Shown: positions 10,403 through 19,781, numbered from the stretch's first letter. The stretch: DNA of 64,000 nt from Candidatus Obscuribacterales bacterium (GCA_020054205.1 JAGVLS010000048.1:26470-90469); one strand, 5' to 3'. A program made the numbers and translations. Notes: generated from the sequence alone by a model not told the origin.

Positions 10403-11230
10403 ATGGTCTTTAATCGCATTGCCGATAAGCCTATTAAATACGATATTCGCCACAGCGAAGGCTTATTATGGTGCTTATCGCGCGAGTTATTAATGCGTAC
10501 AGATAGAGACCATTTTTGGTTTGTTGCACGCAATGAAAGAATTTTGAACTTATTACAATCAAGTTTTACTAAATATCAATCTATATCTTATTTAGAAGTT
10601 GGCTGCGGTATTGGAACCGTTGCTGGTTTTCTTAAAGAAAGTGGCATCAAAGATGTAACTGGCTATGATATTAGCGAAGATGCTATTAATAAATGTCGAG
10701 TTCGCTATCCAGAAGTAAAATTTGAAGTCAAAGACTTTTTGAGTTGTGACATAGAAAAACATACATATGATGCAGTTGGTGTGTTTGATTGTCTAGAACA
10801 TTTAGAAAGCGAAATACCTTTTTTAAACCAAGCATATGAAACCCTCAAGCCTGGCGGCAAATTAATAGTGACTGTGCCAGCTTTTTCTTTTTTATGGTCA
10901 CATATAGATACTATAAGCGGGCATTATCGACGCTATAACAAAAAAGGCTTACATAAAGTGCTTAAAAATTGTGGTTTCACAGACATAAAGCTGACATATA
11001 TGATGGCACCACTTATGCCATTCATGCTCGCTAGACAATTTAGGTTTAAAGATATAGAAAATGAAAACAATCAAGTCTTAATTGATGATTTGCTTAATGA
11101 TTTAAGCACTCCTAAAAAACTCGTAAATACAATAGCAACAGCTATTTTACGCATGGAGCATAAACTATTTAAGACAAATGACTTAGGATTTGGTACTTCA
11201 TTAATTGGTACTTGTTGTAAACCGAATTAA
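10403..11230 (+). CDS. SAM-dependent class I methyltransferase
   Basis: This is a 275-residue methyltransferase. The Rossmann SAM-binding signature is YLEVGCGIGTVAGFL (about residue 61) followed by the acidic VTGYDISEDA. The post-I motif is AVGVFDCLEHLE, and LKPGGKLIVTVPAFSFLWS is typical of the UbiE/COQ5-like Methyltransf_11 group. It includes HYRRYNKKGL, common in methyltransferases of glycan clusters. The methyl acceptor is unknown. It follows the DUF255 gene after ~100 bp and precedes a convergent pair with only 15 bp between. Confidence 0.85.
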   Translation: MVFNRIADKPIKYDIRHSEGLLWCLSRELLMRTDRDHFWFVARNERILNLLQSSFTKYQSISYLEVGCGIGTVAGFLKESGIKDVTGYDISEDAINKCRVRYPEVKFEVKDFLSCDIEKHTYDAVGVFDCLEHLESEIPFLNQAYETLKPGGKLIVTVPAFSFLWSHIDTISGHYRRYNKKGLHKVLKNCGFTDIKLTYMMAPLMPFMLARQFRFKDIENENNQVLIDDLLNDLSTPKKLVNTIATAILRMEHKLFKTNDLGFGTSLIGTCCKPN

Positions 11231-11245
11231 AATGCTACAAGCCAA

Positions 11246-11470
11246 TTAAAGTTTTTCTTCCATTGGTCCACTTTTAACTTTCTTATACTGTGCTTCACAC
11301 TGATTGCACTTAAAGTGGTAAGTATATGGTTCTTCGGTATCTAATTCACCTTCAACTTGAACAATTTTTCTTTTGCCACATTTTGGACATTTTGCTTTGA
11401 GAACTGCAGGCAAAAAAGCTGTAAATACAATCAAGAAAAAGATGAGTATCCAATACCATTCTTTCATCAT
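11246..11470 (-). CDS. Zinc-ribbon single-pass membrane protein
   Basis: This is a 74-residue protein. An N-terminal membrane helix (WYWILIFFLIVFTAFLPAVL) is followed by a zinc ribbon, CPKCGKRK...FKCNQC. The gene starts inside the stop of the upstream TPR membrane protein (4-nt ATGA overlap), so the two are translated together. Its order, helix then ribbon, is the reverse of the other small zinc-ribbon protein in this window. Function unknown. It may be an accessory to the large multi-pass protein it is coupled to. Confidence 0.72.
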   Translation of the reverse strand: MMKEWYWILIFFLIVFTAFLPAVLKAKCPKCGKRKIVQVEGELDTEEPYTYHFKCNQCEAQYKKVKSGPMEEKL

Positions 11471-13668
11471 TTTCCTGTCTCCTTTATATCGATAGTAAGT
11501 TTTTCTAATTCAGAAAATTTATAGTTAGAAAATGCATTTTTATCTAATGCAAGCGCTTGCTCTTTATACATTTTTTCTTTCTTTGCATCAGGCAATATTT
11601 TTTCAACATATGATAATAAAACCAATGCTTCAATATTTTTTGGGTTATTTTTTAGAACATTTTCCAAAGCGTCTTGAGCATTTTTGGCAATACCACAAGC
11701 AATTGCTGCTCGAGCCAATAAAATCTTTGACAAATCAGAAGAACGCTGCATGTCCATCATATGAGCTGCCTGATAAGCTTCCTTATATAATCCCATTGCT
11801 AAAGCTGATTTGATGAGAGGCTCCCAACAAACATAAAGCGAAGCGTCTTGTCTAAGAGCTAAATCAAGAAAATATATTGCCTGTTGGTATTTTTTCTTTT
11901 CATACCAAGCTTTACCAATGATATATTTTGCTCTAGCATTATTTGTTAAATCGCTAGCATTTGCATAAATAATGGACATGGCTAATTCAGGTTTATGCAA
12001 TTCAATATATGTTTCTGCTAAATCTAATTGTATTGCTGCCTTGTATAATTTTGTAGCATGCTCTTCTTGAGCAAGTTTAATCGCTTGATCAAGAGCTGTT
12101 TTTGCTTCGCTATATTTGCCTTGTTGAAAAAGTATTTTGGCATAAGCTTGCTCAAGAAGACTAATATTAGTCCCTGCTTTTCTTGCTTCACCTACTATCT
12201 TTTCAGCTTCTTTATTATTTCCCTCTTTCAAGAATTCCAACGCAATTAGAGCTTTTACTTGCGGACTATTTGAATTAACTCTTGCTGCCGATTGCAAAAT
12301 TCTCAACTCAGATCGCCATTCCCAATTACGCCAAATCGTCAGGCTAGAAAACAAAACTATAATAGATAACAACGACGCCAAAGCAAACTTAGATGACTTT
12401 TGCGACCAAGTGCAAAAAAGAAAACTAAAAAATATTGCCACACTTAAAACTGCACTATAAGCAATTCCATCACTCACAATTTCAGGTTTGATGAAAAATA
12501 ATTGGGGTACTAATGCCCCCAACAATAAAACAAAACCCAAACAAACAATTGGATATTTTCTCAATAGATACAAAGAATAAACACTTAAAAGCAATAATAA
12601 GGCACCTATAATTGCAAATGGATCAAAGAGGCTCGCTGCCTCTATAAAAGGCGGATATATGCTCAACCCAATAGGAAATACTAAACAGCGCAGGTAATAA
12701 GTAGTAATTGCTTTTAGTTCTGAGGCTACGTAAGTAATAGGACTCATTATTTGCATATAACTATAATGAACTGGCGTAAATTGCAGCCCTAATAAAACCA
12801 AACAAGGCGAAATACAAATGCAGCCAATTAATATGCCATTTATCATTGGCCTCTCTATTAACCAGGATAATATAGATGTTTCTGGTTTTTTCAGGATAAA
12901 AGCAATCGCAAGCATTATTGCCGGCAGTCCAATAGCATTAACATTGGTTGTTACTGCCATGTAACTAGCACCAAGAGTAATTAAAAAATACCAAAATCTA
13001 ATTGATTTTTGAGTAGATAAATAAGCAATTAAAAAGAAATTGAGTGCAAGCAAAATATTGGCAGTAGACAATAAAGCTTGCCTTTGTGATACATAAGCAA
13101 CTGCCTCAGTAACAAATGGATGGCAAGCAAAAATAGCTGCTGAAAGAAGAGCTAAATATTTCGGTTCTATACTTATTCTCTTTTGTGCCTCTAATACACG
13201 AGCAAACCAAAAAACAAAAGAAAATAAATATAAACAGGACAATAAATGTAAAAATACATTTACTGCATGATACCAAACGAAAGCATTACCATAATTTTTT
13301 AAATCAAGGGCATACGAAATTCTAAGCCATGGCTGACTTAATGGCCTAATAAACAAATCTGACCAAACAGAAAGCCAAAACTCCGTCCAATTATTCAGCG
13401 TGCCAAACAAAGACAATGTGTGATAGTCATTAAATATTGGCTTAGCAACAATTGTATTGGCAAACAACAAAATGACAATTAAAGAAATAGATAAACAAGC
13501 TAGTCCCAACCATTTCCAATCGACTTTATTAGTGGTAAGTATTTGAGGCTCTTTAACAGTCTTTTTTGACTTAAATAACTTGCTTGCTTTAAGCTTAGAC
13601 AATTGAGCCAAGTCAAAATCAGCTCCCGAAGGCTGTTTATTGCCTTTTCTTTTGTCTTTCTTTCCCAT
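11467..13668 (-). CDS. Multi-pass membrane protein with C-terminal TPRs (TMTC/PMT-like)
   Basis: This is a 733-residue protein. After a basic cytoplasmic N-terminus there are about ten membrane helices (residues ~55-450), then a TPR array (about residues 460-700). The arrangement resembles bacterial TMTC-type proteins, whose membrane part is related to GT-C mannosyltransferases. A loop after the first helix carries FNDYHTLSLFGTLNNWTEFW, and HPFVTEAVAYVSQRQALLS resembles the conserved region of that group. If the relation holds, it may transfer sugars from a lipid carrier outside the membrane, but the catalytic acidic residues were not confirmed. It is followed by the coupled zinc-ribbon gene. 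Confidence 0.7.
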   Translation of the reverse strand: MGKKDKRKGNKQPSGADFDLAQLSKLKASKLFKSKKTVKEPQILTTNKVDWKWLGLACLSISLIVILLFANTIVAKPIFNDYHTLSLFGTLNNWTEFWLSVWSDLFIRPLSQPWLRISYALDLKNYGNAFVWYHAVNVFLHLLSCLYLFSFVFWFARVLEAQKRISIEPKYLALLSAAIFACHPFVTEAVAYVSQRQALLSTANILLALNFFLIAYLSTQKSIRFWYFLITLGASYMAVTTNVNAIGLPAIMLAIAFILKKPETSILSWLIERPMINGILIGCICISPCLVLLGLQFTPVHYSYMQIMSPITYVASELKAITTYYLRCLVFPIGLSIYPPFIEAASLFDPFAIIGALLLLLSVYSLYLLRKYPIVCLGFVLLLGALVPQLFFIKPEIVSDGIAYSAVLSVAIFFSFLFCTWSQKSSKFALASLLSIIVLFSSLTIWRNWEWRSELRILQSAARVNSNSPQVKALIALEFLKEGNNKEAEKIVGEARKAGTNISLLEQAYAKILFQQGKYSEAKTALDQAIKLAQEEHATKLYKAAIQLDLAETYIELHKPELAMSIIYANASDLTNNARAKYIIGKAWYEKKKYQQAIYFLDLALRQDASLYVCWEPLIKSALAMGLYKEAYQAAHMMDMQRSSDLSKILLARAAIACGIAKNAQDALENVLKNNPKNIEALVLLSYVEKILPDAKKEKMYKEQALALDKNAFSNYKFSELEKLTIDIKETGK

Positions 13669-14050
13669 TTAATTCCTAATTCGCCATCCAGCTAAACAGC
13701 TAATTTTAAGTTCATTAAGTTCTACAATTCATTAGCTTAAATAGTTTATTGCATATAAGACTAAGTCGCTATCTCCTTGCAAAGTGCTCCCAAAATATTT
13801 TTACAAGCCTGAAACCTTTAAGACAAGATAACGTCATACTTATAAACTCCAATATAGATATTTAAGAGTGAATTTACCAACATTGACATCTACTGTTATC
13901 TTGTGCGAGCGCTATTTCTTATGAGCGTTACCTTTTTATGAATATAGGTTTTTTATATCGAAAGAGTACATATTGTGCATGTATAGAAATTCGCAGCCAT
14001 AAACGAATATAATTGTTACTAGTTTAGAAAGCTAGAAGTGAGGAAGGATC
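13669..14050. promoter_or_regulatory. Divergent intergenic region with possible promoters
   Basis: This 382-bp AT-rich spacer lies between two divergent genes and must hold promoters for both. Facing right, a TATAAT hexamer stands at 14008-14013, about 40 nt before the glycine-zipper gene, but without a good -35 box. A TTGACA occurs at 13884-13889 without a matching -10 at 17 bp. A strong ribosome-binding site, GAGGAAGG, precedes the right-hand ATG. I see no RNA gene or repeat here. Confidence 0.35.
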
Positions 14051-14524
14051 ATGATTTCAAGAAACTCAATTGCAAACACTTTAGTTATAGCAACAGTGTT
14101 TTTGGCAAACTCAGCTATGCCTAGCTTTGCTCAAAACACACAACAATTACAAGGTAATGTCACAAAGTCCAAAGGTTCTACACAGACATTTTTCCAAAAA
14201 CATCCAAAGATAAAAAGTGCCACTATTGGTGCTGGCGTTGGTACAGCAGCTGGAGCTGTAACTGGGCTAATTTCAGGTAAAGGAACTATGCGTGGTGCCG
14301 CAATTGGTGCTGGCACTGGAGCTGGTGTAGGATTGATTCGCTCTAGTGAAACTTTAAAAAAACATCCTGTAATTAAAAATACTGCCACAGGTACAGTTGC
14401 TGGCTTAGGATTAGGACTAGCTGCTACTCGTGGCAGAGGCAAAGGTGCCAAAATTGGGGCTGCAACTGGCATAGGTGCTGCTGTTGGACTAGGCGCTGGT
14501 TTGCTTAAAGACAAACTAAAATAA
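14051..14524 (+). CDS. Exported glycine-zipper protein
   Basis: This is a 157-residue envelope protein. A signal peptide ends near PSFAQ (residue ~28). It is followed by several glycine-zipper stretches such as IGAGVGTAAGAVTGLISG, AAIGAGTGAGVG and AATGIGAAVGLGAGL, separated by short basic segments with two KKHP/QKHP motifs. Glycine zippers pack tightly in membranes or oligomers and are common in outer-membrane lipoproteins and pore-forming proteins. There is no lipobox cysteine. The ATG is well supported by GAGGAAGG 7 nt upstream. Role unknown. Confidence 0.75.
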   Translation: MISRNSIANTLVIATVFLANSAMPSFAQNTQQLQGNVTKSKGSTQTFFQKHPKIKSATIGAGVGTAAGAVTGLISGKGTMRGAAIGAGTGAGVGLIRSSETLKKHPVIKNTATGTVAGLGLGLAATRGRGKGAKIGAATGIGAAVGLGAGLLKDKLK

Positions 14525-14537
14525 ATGAAGTATCTAA

Positions 14538-14795
14538 ATGAAAGAAGAAGAAAAGGCTGAATATATTCAGTCCTACAAAGCATATTTCATTCCATCAGGC
14601 TTATTTGTTTCATGCCTAATCACATCTGCTGGTATGTTTTTAGTATATAGCCATGTCACAGCTGGCTGGATCTTTATTGTGATAGGACTAACACTTATGG
14701 CTTTAGCTTTTATAGCTTTTATTCGCTTTCACAATAAGCTAAGAGCTGCTGGTCGTTATGCTAAAGCTGAAGATCAAGAAAAACAAGAAAACTAG
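14538..14795 (+). CDS. Small two-helix membrane protein
   Basis: This is an 85-residue protein with two membrane helices (about residues 14-35 and 40-62) between charged ends. It starts 13 nt after the glycine-zipper gene and is probably cotranscribed with it. It ends overlapping the convergent regulator gene by 4 bp. I recognise no family. The charge pattern suggests both ends are cytoplasmic. Confidence 0.6.
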   Translation: MKEEEKAEYIQSYKAYFIPSGLFVSCLITSAGMFLVYSHVTAGWIFIVIGLTLMALAFIAFIRFHNKLRAAGRYAKAEDQEKQEN

Positions 14796-15346
14796 CTAAT
14801 CGAATAAAAATCATCTTCGTGACGTTTTACTAGTCCTGATAATTCCATTAAAGTAAGATCTGCTGATAAAACTCCGGCAGCTATTTTGGTTTTTCGATAA
14901 AGCATATCAATATGCATGCGTTCCCTAGACAAAAAATTGTATATCGTTTTTTGGTTCTGCGTAAGTTCTGATAAAGCTCGCAAGCGCGCCTGCTTACTAG
15001 GCACAGTATCAGCAATATTACCTTTAGAATATTTACCGCTGCCCAAAGGTCTTTTTTTAATTTGCCCATATGGCTGAACCTGTTTGTTAATCGCTGAAAT
15101 GAGTTCTTTCTCTGCTTTACTTAAGTCATAGTCTCTTTGTAAATCAAGCCAAAATTCAGGTGTATTATTGAAAAATCTTGACAGGCGAAGGGCTGTTTCT
15201 ATTGTTATACTTCTTTGACCATTTACAATTTCACCAATGCGAGTTGGAGTCACTTTAAGCGCTACCCCTAAAGTTCTAGAACTTAATCCAGTAGGCTGCA
15301 TAAATTCTCTAAACAAAATTTGACCAGGATGAACGGTTCTTTTCAT
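14792..15346 (-). CDS. HigA-type XRE regulator fused to a DprA-like winged helix
   Basis: This is a 184-residue DNA-binding protein. Residues 1-75 match HigA antitoxins: HPGQILFREFMQPTGLSS, then the helix-turn-helix VTPTRIGEIVNGQRSIT and the HigA tail TPEFWLDLQRDYDL. A basic linker follows. Residues ~125-184 resemble the C-terminal winged helix of DprA/Smf (HIDMLYRKTKIAAGVLSADL, LMELSGLVKR...FYSIS). A typical HigA is about 100 residues. No HigB toxin gene is adjacent, so this is either an orphan antitoxin-like regulator or a distinct regulator class. A perfect palindrome lies about 55 bp upstream of its start and may be its operator. Confidence 0.75.
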   Translation of the reverse strand: MKRTVHPGQILFREFMQPTGLSSRTLGVALKVTPTRIGEIVNGQRSITIETALRLSRFFNNTPEFWLDLQRDYDLSKAEKELISAINKQVQPYGQIKKRPLGSGKYSKGNIADTVPSKQARLRALSELTQNQKTIYNFLSRERMHIDMLYRKTKIAAGVLSADLTLMELSGLVKRHEDDFYSIS

Positions 15347-15398
15347 CTCAACACCAGATTATGAGCGGGTCTGTTAGGTTAGACAGTTATTATAGCGA

Positions 15399-15433
15399 AA
15401 ATATCGGATCTCGAGACTCGAGATCCGATATTT
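15399..15433. repeat. Perfect 35-bp palindrome (17-bp arms, 1-nt centre)
   Basis: Two arms, 15399-15415 and 15417-15433, are exact reverse complements around one A. The left arm is AAATATCGGATCTCGAG. It lies in the spacer between the HigA-like regulator and the divergent uncharacterised gene. Symmetry this long suits an operator for a dimeric or tetrameric regulator, or a cruciform. It lacks the T-run expected of an intrinsic terminator. Confidence 0.8.
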
Positions 15434-15606
15434 GATAATAGGTACTGGATAGATAACCGCCAGGACTCTTTAAATTATTTGCGCTTAAGCTTAGTTATTC
15501 AGCTTATTTGTGTGGAATAAAGAAAGAAGCACTCGTTCTCCCGCAAGTTGAACAAACGCATTCTTACTTGATTTGCCAAAGTAAGAAAACACATTCTTGG
15601 ATTTTG

Positions 15607-16689
15607 ATGAATAAGCCTCTAAATTTTTGGAAATTGCCTGGATATAAACCGGGACAAAATATTGTCTGCAAAGTTGTCGCAATAGAAAAAGATGGTTATC
15701 GAGTTCAAATTCCTAAAGATAACCTACCAGGGTTTTTACTTAGCAAGCAAAAGATAAAAGTAGGCGAGGAAATTTTAGCAGAATTTGTTCGCTTAGATAA
15801 AAATAGAGTTTTTTTACATCCTCGTCTCTCCGGTGCCGAGGTAAATTTCACTAACAAAATTGAAACTAAACAAGAAGATTGGCAGGAGCAATTTAAAAAA
15901 GGCGTGCGCAATGTAAATATCGCTAGCGAGCAAAGTCAATTTGAAATAGCTTTCATGACTTTCGCTGAAAATAAACCACAAGCCTCAAAGTTTAGAAGAG
16001 CAATAGATTGGATCTCATCACCAATAGAAGGTAAGTTACCATCACCTATCAAAGTCAGTGATAACGACCTAGGCTGGCTTATTAATAACTTAGAAGGGGG
16101 CATGCATACCGGTTGCATCAAAGTATTTTCTGAGGAGGTAAAGTCTCGCTCAGCTGCTTTAATTTATCGTGGACGCGTTATCGGTTGTATTTACGGCAAT
16201 AAAACTTTAACCGAAGCTGATTCTACCGAGGGCTCACTACAAAAACTAATGAAGGATTTGTCTTTAACAGATACAACTGTTGTTATTTATGATTTACCCG
16301 AAGAACTTATCCTAGCTATGTCAGCCTTATTTGTAGGTGAACAATTAAATCGCACTGATGAAAATGATTCACAAACATATTTTGATTACATCGTAGGCTG
16401 GTTAAAAGAAAAAGAGCAAACAGCCTGTATTGCACTATCATTACCAACTAAGTCTGGAGAATATCTAGGCGAATATTTAGGTTTTGTTTATAAGGGAAAA
16501 TTTATTGGTAGTTTTTCGATTGAAAGTCAAAAACATTTTGCAGATATAAGCCCTATGTTTAATTTGATAGAAAAAAACCCACAGACCCTTGTCCAAGTCT
16601 CCATTTTGCCAGCAGAAAACACATCAAAACCATGGTTCGGACATAGCCTAAACATGTGTTTACGCCATCTAAACAACAATTTGCAATAG
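15607..16689 (+). CDS. Uncharacterised protein with S1/OB-like N-terminus
   Basis: I do not recognise this protein. The first ~75 residues (PGQNIVCKVVAIEKDGYRVQ, GFLLSKQKIKVGEEILAEFV) read like an S1/OB-type beta barrel that might bind RNA. The rest is alpha/beta with two similar segments, SAALIYRGRVIGCIYGNKT and LGFVYKGKFIGSFSIESQ, suggesting a duplicated sensor-like domain. I chose the ATG with a weak GGA just upstream. A GTG 99 nt earlier (15508) would add 33 residues but has no ribosome-binding site and a poor-looking N-terminus. The end is 8 bp from the convergent rpsI gene. Confidence 0.6.
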   Translation: MNKPLNFWKLPGYKPGQNIVCKVVAIEKDGYRVQIPKDNLPGFLLSKQKIKVGEEILAEFVRLDKNRVFLHPRLSGAEVNFTNKIETKQEDWQEQFKKGVRNVNIASEQSQFEIAFMTFAENKPQASKFRRAIDWISSPIEGKLPSPIKVSDNDLGWLINNLEGGMHTGCIKVFSEEVKSRSAALIYRGRVIGCIYGNKTLTEADSTEGSLQKLMKDLSLTDTTVVIYDLPEELILAMSALFVGEQLNRTDENDSQTYFDYIVGWLKEKEQTACIALSLPTKSGEYLGEYLGFVYKGKFIGSFSIESQKHFADISPMFNLIEKNPQTLVQVSILPAENTSKPWFGHSLNMCLRHLNNNLQ

Positions 16690-16697
16690 AAAATAAT

Positions 16698-17096
16698 TTA
16701 GCGCTTGGAGAATTGGAAGCGTTTGCGAGCTTTCTTTCTTCCGTATTTCTTTCTTTCTTTTTCTCTTGGGTCTCTAGTTAAAAGACCTTGAGAGCGTAAT
16801 GTCGGTCGATTTTGGGGAGCTGCTTCAGCTAAAGCACGCGCAACACCATGGCGAATAGCGCCTACTTGTCCAGTCATGCCTCCGCCTCTAACATTAACGT
16901 GGCAATCAAAACGTCCCATTGCACCTGCTGTTTCAAAAGCAATAAAAACTTCACGAACAAGACCCGGACGCTCACCAACATAATCTTCTAAAGTACGTCC
17001 ATTAACAGTAACTTGTCCTGTACCAGGAACTAATCGCACACGCGCTTCAGCAGTCTTTCTGCGCCCTGTACCATAATACTGAATTACACTTGTCAT
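16698..17096 (-). CDS. rpsI: 30S ribosomal protein S9
   Basis: S9 lies in the head of the small subunit, and its C-terminal tail reaches the P-site tRNA. The 132 residues begin [16 protein letters not shown] and end in the basic tail [13 protein letters not shown], whose final Lys-Arg contacts the tRNA anticodon loop. [19 protein letters not shown] is the family core. It follows rplM by 5 nt and is the last gene of the ribosomal cluster. No clear terminator hairpin follows it. Confidence 0.97.
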   Translation of the reverse strand: MTSVIQYYGTGRRKTAEARVRLVPGTGQVTVNGRTLEDYVGERPGLVREVFIAFETAGAMGRFDCHVNVRGGGMTGQVGAIRHGVARALAEAAPQNRPTLRSQGLLTRDPREKERKKYGRKKARKRFQFSKR

Positions 17097-17101
17097 TTAT
17101 T

Positions 17102-17545
17102 TTATTGCCCCTTCTCTATTAGCTTAAGTGTTTCTGGATTTTGTGATTTATGAGGATGTTCAGTACCAGCATAAACTTTTAGTTTAGTGAATTGTCTATC
17201 ACCTAGACTGGTATGTGGCAACATTCCTCGTATAGCTCTTTCAACAATAGCTTCTGGACGACGCAGACGTAAGTGTTGCAACATTTCTTCTTTAAAGCCA
17301 CCAGGAAAACCACTGTGGCGTCTATATAATTTTTGTTGTTCTTTATTGCCGGTTACTTTTATTTTCTCAGCATTTACAACAACAACAAAATCACCTGTAT
17401 CTACGTGAGGAGTAAATTGGGGTTTATTCTTGCCGCGCAAGACAGACGCAACTTTAGTTGCTAGGCGTCCTAATACTTGCCCTTCAGCATCGATTACGTA
17501 CCATTTTCTATCTACATCTTGCGGCTTTGCACAATAACTTTTCAC
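17102..17545 (-). CDS. rplM: 50S ribosomal protein L13
   Basis: L13 is an early-assembly protein of the large subunit. The core [18 protein letters not shown], then [16 protein letters not shown] and GMLPHTSLG, is unmistakable. I chose the GTG (residues [11 protein letters not shown]) with GGAG 9 nt upstream, giving 147 residues. The open frame extends 35 codons further, but that would overlap truA and has no family match. It sits 4 nt after truA and 5 nt before rpsI, the usual L13-S9 pair. Confidence 0.95.
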   Translation of the reverse strand: MKSYCAKPQDVDRKWYVIDAEGQVLGRLATKVASVLRGKNKPQFTPHVDTGDFVVVVNAEKIKVTGNKEQQKLYRRHSGFPGGFKEEMLQHLRLRRPEAIVERAIRGMLPHTSLGDRQFTKLKVYAGTEHPHKSQNPETLKLIEKGQ

Positions 17546-17549
17546 GACT

Positions 17550-18368
17550 TTATTCTCCAAATAACTCTTTCTCAAAGAGTTCGAATTGTTTTGGGTACTG
17601 AATTGAATGTAAGCACAGTCCCCAGGCTGGTGCTGTTGGTCCGGCGGCATCTCTCTTTAATTTAGTTAATGCTTCAGCCAAACTTGTTGAACTTCGTTTG
17701 TTAAGACCAATTTCAACAATTGTACCAACTATTATACGTACCATATTGTAAACGAAGTGATTGGCTGAAATCCAGAATTCAAGCTCACCTTCACCTAAAT
17801 TCAACAATTTAGTTTCATTTACCTGGCAAATAGATGTAACTGTGTCGGAATTTGTCGATTTAAAGGCTAAAAAGTCATGATTGCCAACAAGATACTGCAC
17901 TACATGAGCCATTTTTTGCCAATCTAAGGCTTGTGGTACAAAATAATGTGTATCTGAATATAAAGCAGAGCGTTGTCGCCTGTTTAAAATTTTATAAACA
18001 TAGGTCCGCTCATAAGCACTAAAACGAGCATGAAAAGTGTCATCTACGCCCTGAGCAGCAATTATTGATACGTCCTCTTTCAAGATGCCATTTAAACCTT
18101 GACATAGTTTAAACAAATCAAGATTACCAATATCATCCCGAAATGTTTCTATTTCCTCGTCCAGATAATCAAAATGGACTACTTGCCCTTTTGCATGTAC
18201 TCCAGTATCTGTACGTCCAGCAAATATAACTTTAGTTGGTTTGCTTCTTAAATAAGTAGTAAGCGCATTTTCTAAATCTGTTTGCACAGTGCGCACACCG
18301 TTTTGTGATTGCGAACCACAAAACTTTTTTCCTAGATATTCAATTTTAAGAGCAATACGAGGAGACAA
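17550..18368 (-). CDS. truA: tRNA pseudouridine(38-40) synthase
   Basis: TruA makes pseudouridine at positions 38-40 in the anticodon arm of tRNAs. The catalytic aspartate is in [18 protein letters not shown] (about residue 50). Other family motifs are [16 protein letters not shown] and [17 protein letters not shown]. The length, 272 residues, is slightly above the usual ~245-265. The TTG start lies 5 nt after the rplQ stop without a clear ribosome-binding site, so translation is probably coupled. Its position between L17 and L13 is conserved in Firmicutes and cyanobacteria. Confidence 0.95.
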   Translation of the reverse strand: MSPRIALKIEYLGKKFCGSQSQNGVRTVQTDLENALTTYLRSKPTKVIFAGRTDTGVHAKGQVVHFDYLDEEIETFRDDIGNLDLFKLCQGLNGILKEDVSIIAAQGVDDTFHARFSAYERTYVYKILNRRQRSALYSDTHYFVPQALDWQKMAHVVQYLVGNHDFLAFKSTNSDTVTSICQVNETKLLNLGEGELEFWISANHFVYNMVRIIVGTIVEIGLNKRSSTSLAEALTKLKRDAAGPTAPAWGLCLHSIQYPKQFELFEKELFGE

Positions 18369-18373
18369 ATTAT

Positions 18374-18796
18374 TTAAACAAGCTGAATAATAGCCATTGG
18401 AGATGCATCGCCACGTCTAAAACCAATACGAATAATGCGAGTATAGCCACCATTGCGCTTTTCATAGCGTGGTGCTATTTCATCAACAACACGCTTTGCT
18501 ACATCTTGATCGTATAGGTGCTTGGTCAATTGCTTACGGCAATGTACATATTTAGCTACCAATTTTTTAGCTTCAGTATCACCATCTTTAGCTTTTTTAT
18601 GAAGACCTGGATCGGTTAAACGACCATTTTTAGCAATGGTAATAACTCGCTCAGCCTTGGATCTAACAGCTTTAGCTTTGGCTAAAGTAGTGACAATTTC
18701 GTCATGACGCAATAATTCTGTAGCCAATGTTCTGAGCAGCGCTTTGCGCTGATCTGCAGGAAGACCAAGTTGATTACCAGGAAGACGATGACGCAT
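18374..18796 (-). CDS. rplQ: 50S ribosomal protein L17
   Basis: L17 lies near the exit-tunnel side of the large subunit. The N-terminal RHRLPGNQLGLPADQRKALL and the later AKAVRSKAERVITIAK are the family signatures. The end, GGYTRIIRIGFRRGDASPMA, matches the conserved C-terminus. Its 140 residues include a slightly enlarged middle segment. It directly follows rpoA (19 nt), as in most bacterial alpha operons. Confidence 0.96.
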   Translation of the reverse strand: MRHRLPGNQLGLPADQRKALLRTLATELLRHDEIVTTLAKAKAVRSKAERVITIAKNGRLTDPGLHKKAKDGDTEAKKLVAKYVHCRKQLTKHLYDQDVAKRVVDEIAPRYEKRNGGYTRIIRIGFRRGDASPMAIIQLV

Positions 18797-18815
18797 AGCT
18801 TTTACCCTTTAACTT

Positions 18816-19781
18816 TTACCCTTTGCTTGAATCTGATAACGCTAAACCAAACTGACGTAAGCGTTCGATAACTTCATCAGCTGACTTTTTACCGAAGTTT
18901 TTGATATTCATCAAATCATCATAAGTAAGCTTCAATAGCTCGCCTAATGAGTGAATATTTGCTCTCTTTAAGCAGTTATACGCTCTTACAGAAAGCTCTA
19001 ATTCTTCAATAGAAATTGAATGGTGTTTACCATCTGGTTGAGCAGGTTGTGTTGTTACAGGCACAACTGGACGACCAGAAAGTTCTGCAATTGGAACTAA
19101 ATGATCAATCAATTGACGTGCAGCTTGGCTTATTGCTTCTGTAGCATCAATTGAACCATTAGACCAAAGTTCTATAGTCAATTTATCAAAATCAGTAGAT
19201 TCACCAACACGAGTTGGCTCTACATTGTAACTAACTTTACGAACAGGCATATAAACAGCATCAATAGGTAATACATCAATTGCTTGTTTATAGTGACTAT
19301 GTTGGTCAGCTGCTACGTAACTACGACCTCTTTCAACTGTAATTTCAGCTCTTACTCTGCCTTCATCGGTCAAAGTACAAAGCTTCCAGTCTGGATTTAT
19401 GATTGTCACATCTGCTGGACAAATAATATCGCGACCGGTAATTGGTCCTGGACGAGTGACATCGATATGCAAATATTGCGGATCGCTGCTAAATGATTTA
19501 GCTACAAGTCCTTTTAAATTCAGCATTATGTCAATTACATCTTCCACTACACCAGGAATAGTTGTAAATTCATGGGTAATGCCTTCAATACGCACAGCTG
19601 TTACAGCTGCTCCTTCTAAAGAAGACAGAAGCACTCTGCGTAGTGAATTGCCTATGGTAGTTCCGTATCCTCTTTCTAGTGGCTCAATGACAAATTTGCC
19701 ATATATAGAGCCATCGGCAGCTGTCTTATTTTCAAGACACTTGATTTTGAGGGGTTCCATTGTTACACCGTACATACTCAT
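18816..19781 (-). CDS. rpoA: RNA polymerase alpha subunit
   Basis: Alpha dimerises to start RNA polymerase assembly and contacts promoter UP elements and activators. The N-terminal domain includes FVIEPLERGYGTTIGNSLRR and LLSSLEGAAVTAVRI. The C-terminal domain (about residues 250-315) has LELSVRAYNCLKRANIHSLG and the helix-hairpin-helix NIKNFGKKSADEVIERL. Its 321 residues are typical. The first residues MSMYGVTM offer two possible starts; the longer is used. It lies between rpsD and rplQ in the usual alpha-operon order. Confidence 0.97.
   Translation of the reverse strand: MSMYGVTMEPLKIKCLENKTAADGSIYGKFVIEPLERGYGTTIGNSLRRVLLSSLEGAAVTAVRIEGITHEFTTIPGVVEDVIDIMLNLKGLVAKSFSSDPQYLHIDVTRPGPITGRDIICPADVTIINPDWKLCTLTDEGRVRAEITVERGRSYVAADQHSHYKQAIDVLPIDAVYMPVRKVSYNVEPTRVGESTDFDKLTIELWSNGSIDATEAISQAARQLIDHLVPIAELSGRPVVPVTTQPAQPDGKHHSISIEELELSVRAYNCLKRANIHSLGELLKLTYDDLMNIKNFGKKSADEVIERLRQFGLALSDSSKG

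Noticed and set aside
14131..14583. 150-codon minus-strand frame rich in Pro and Ala
   Set aside because: Antisense of the glycine-zipper gene, produced by its Gly/Ala codons.
17546..17650. Longer L13 start (35 extra codons)
   Set aside because: Would overlap truA, lacks family similarity and a ribosome-binding site; the GTG with GGAG is preferred.
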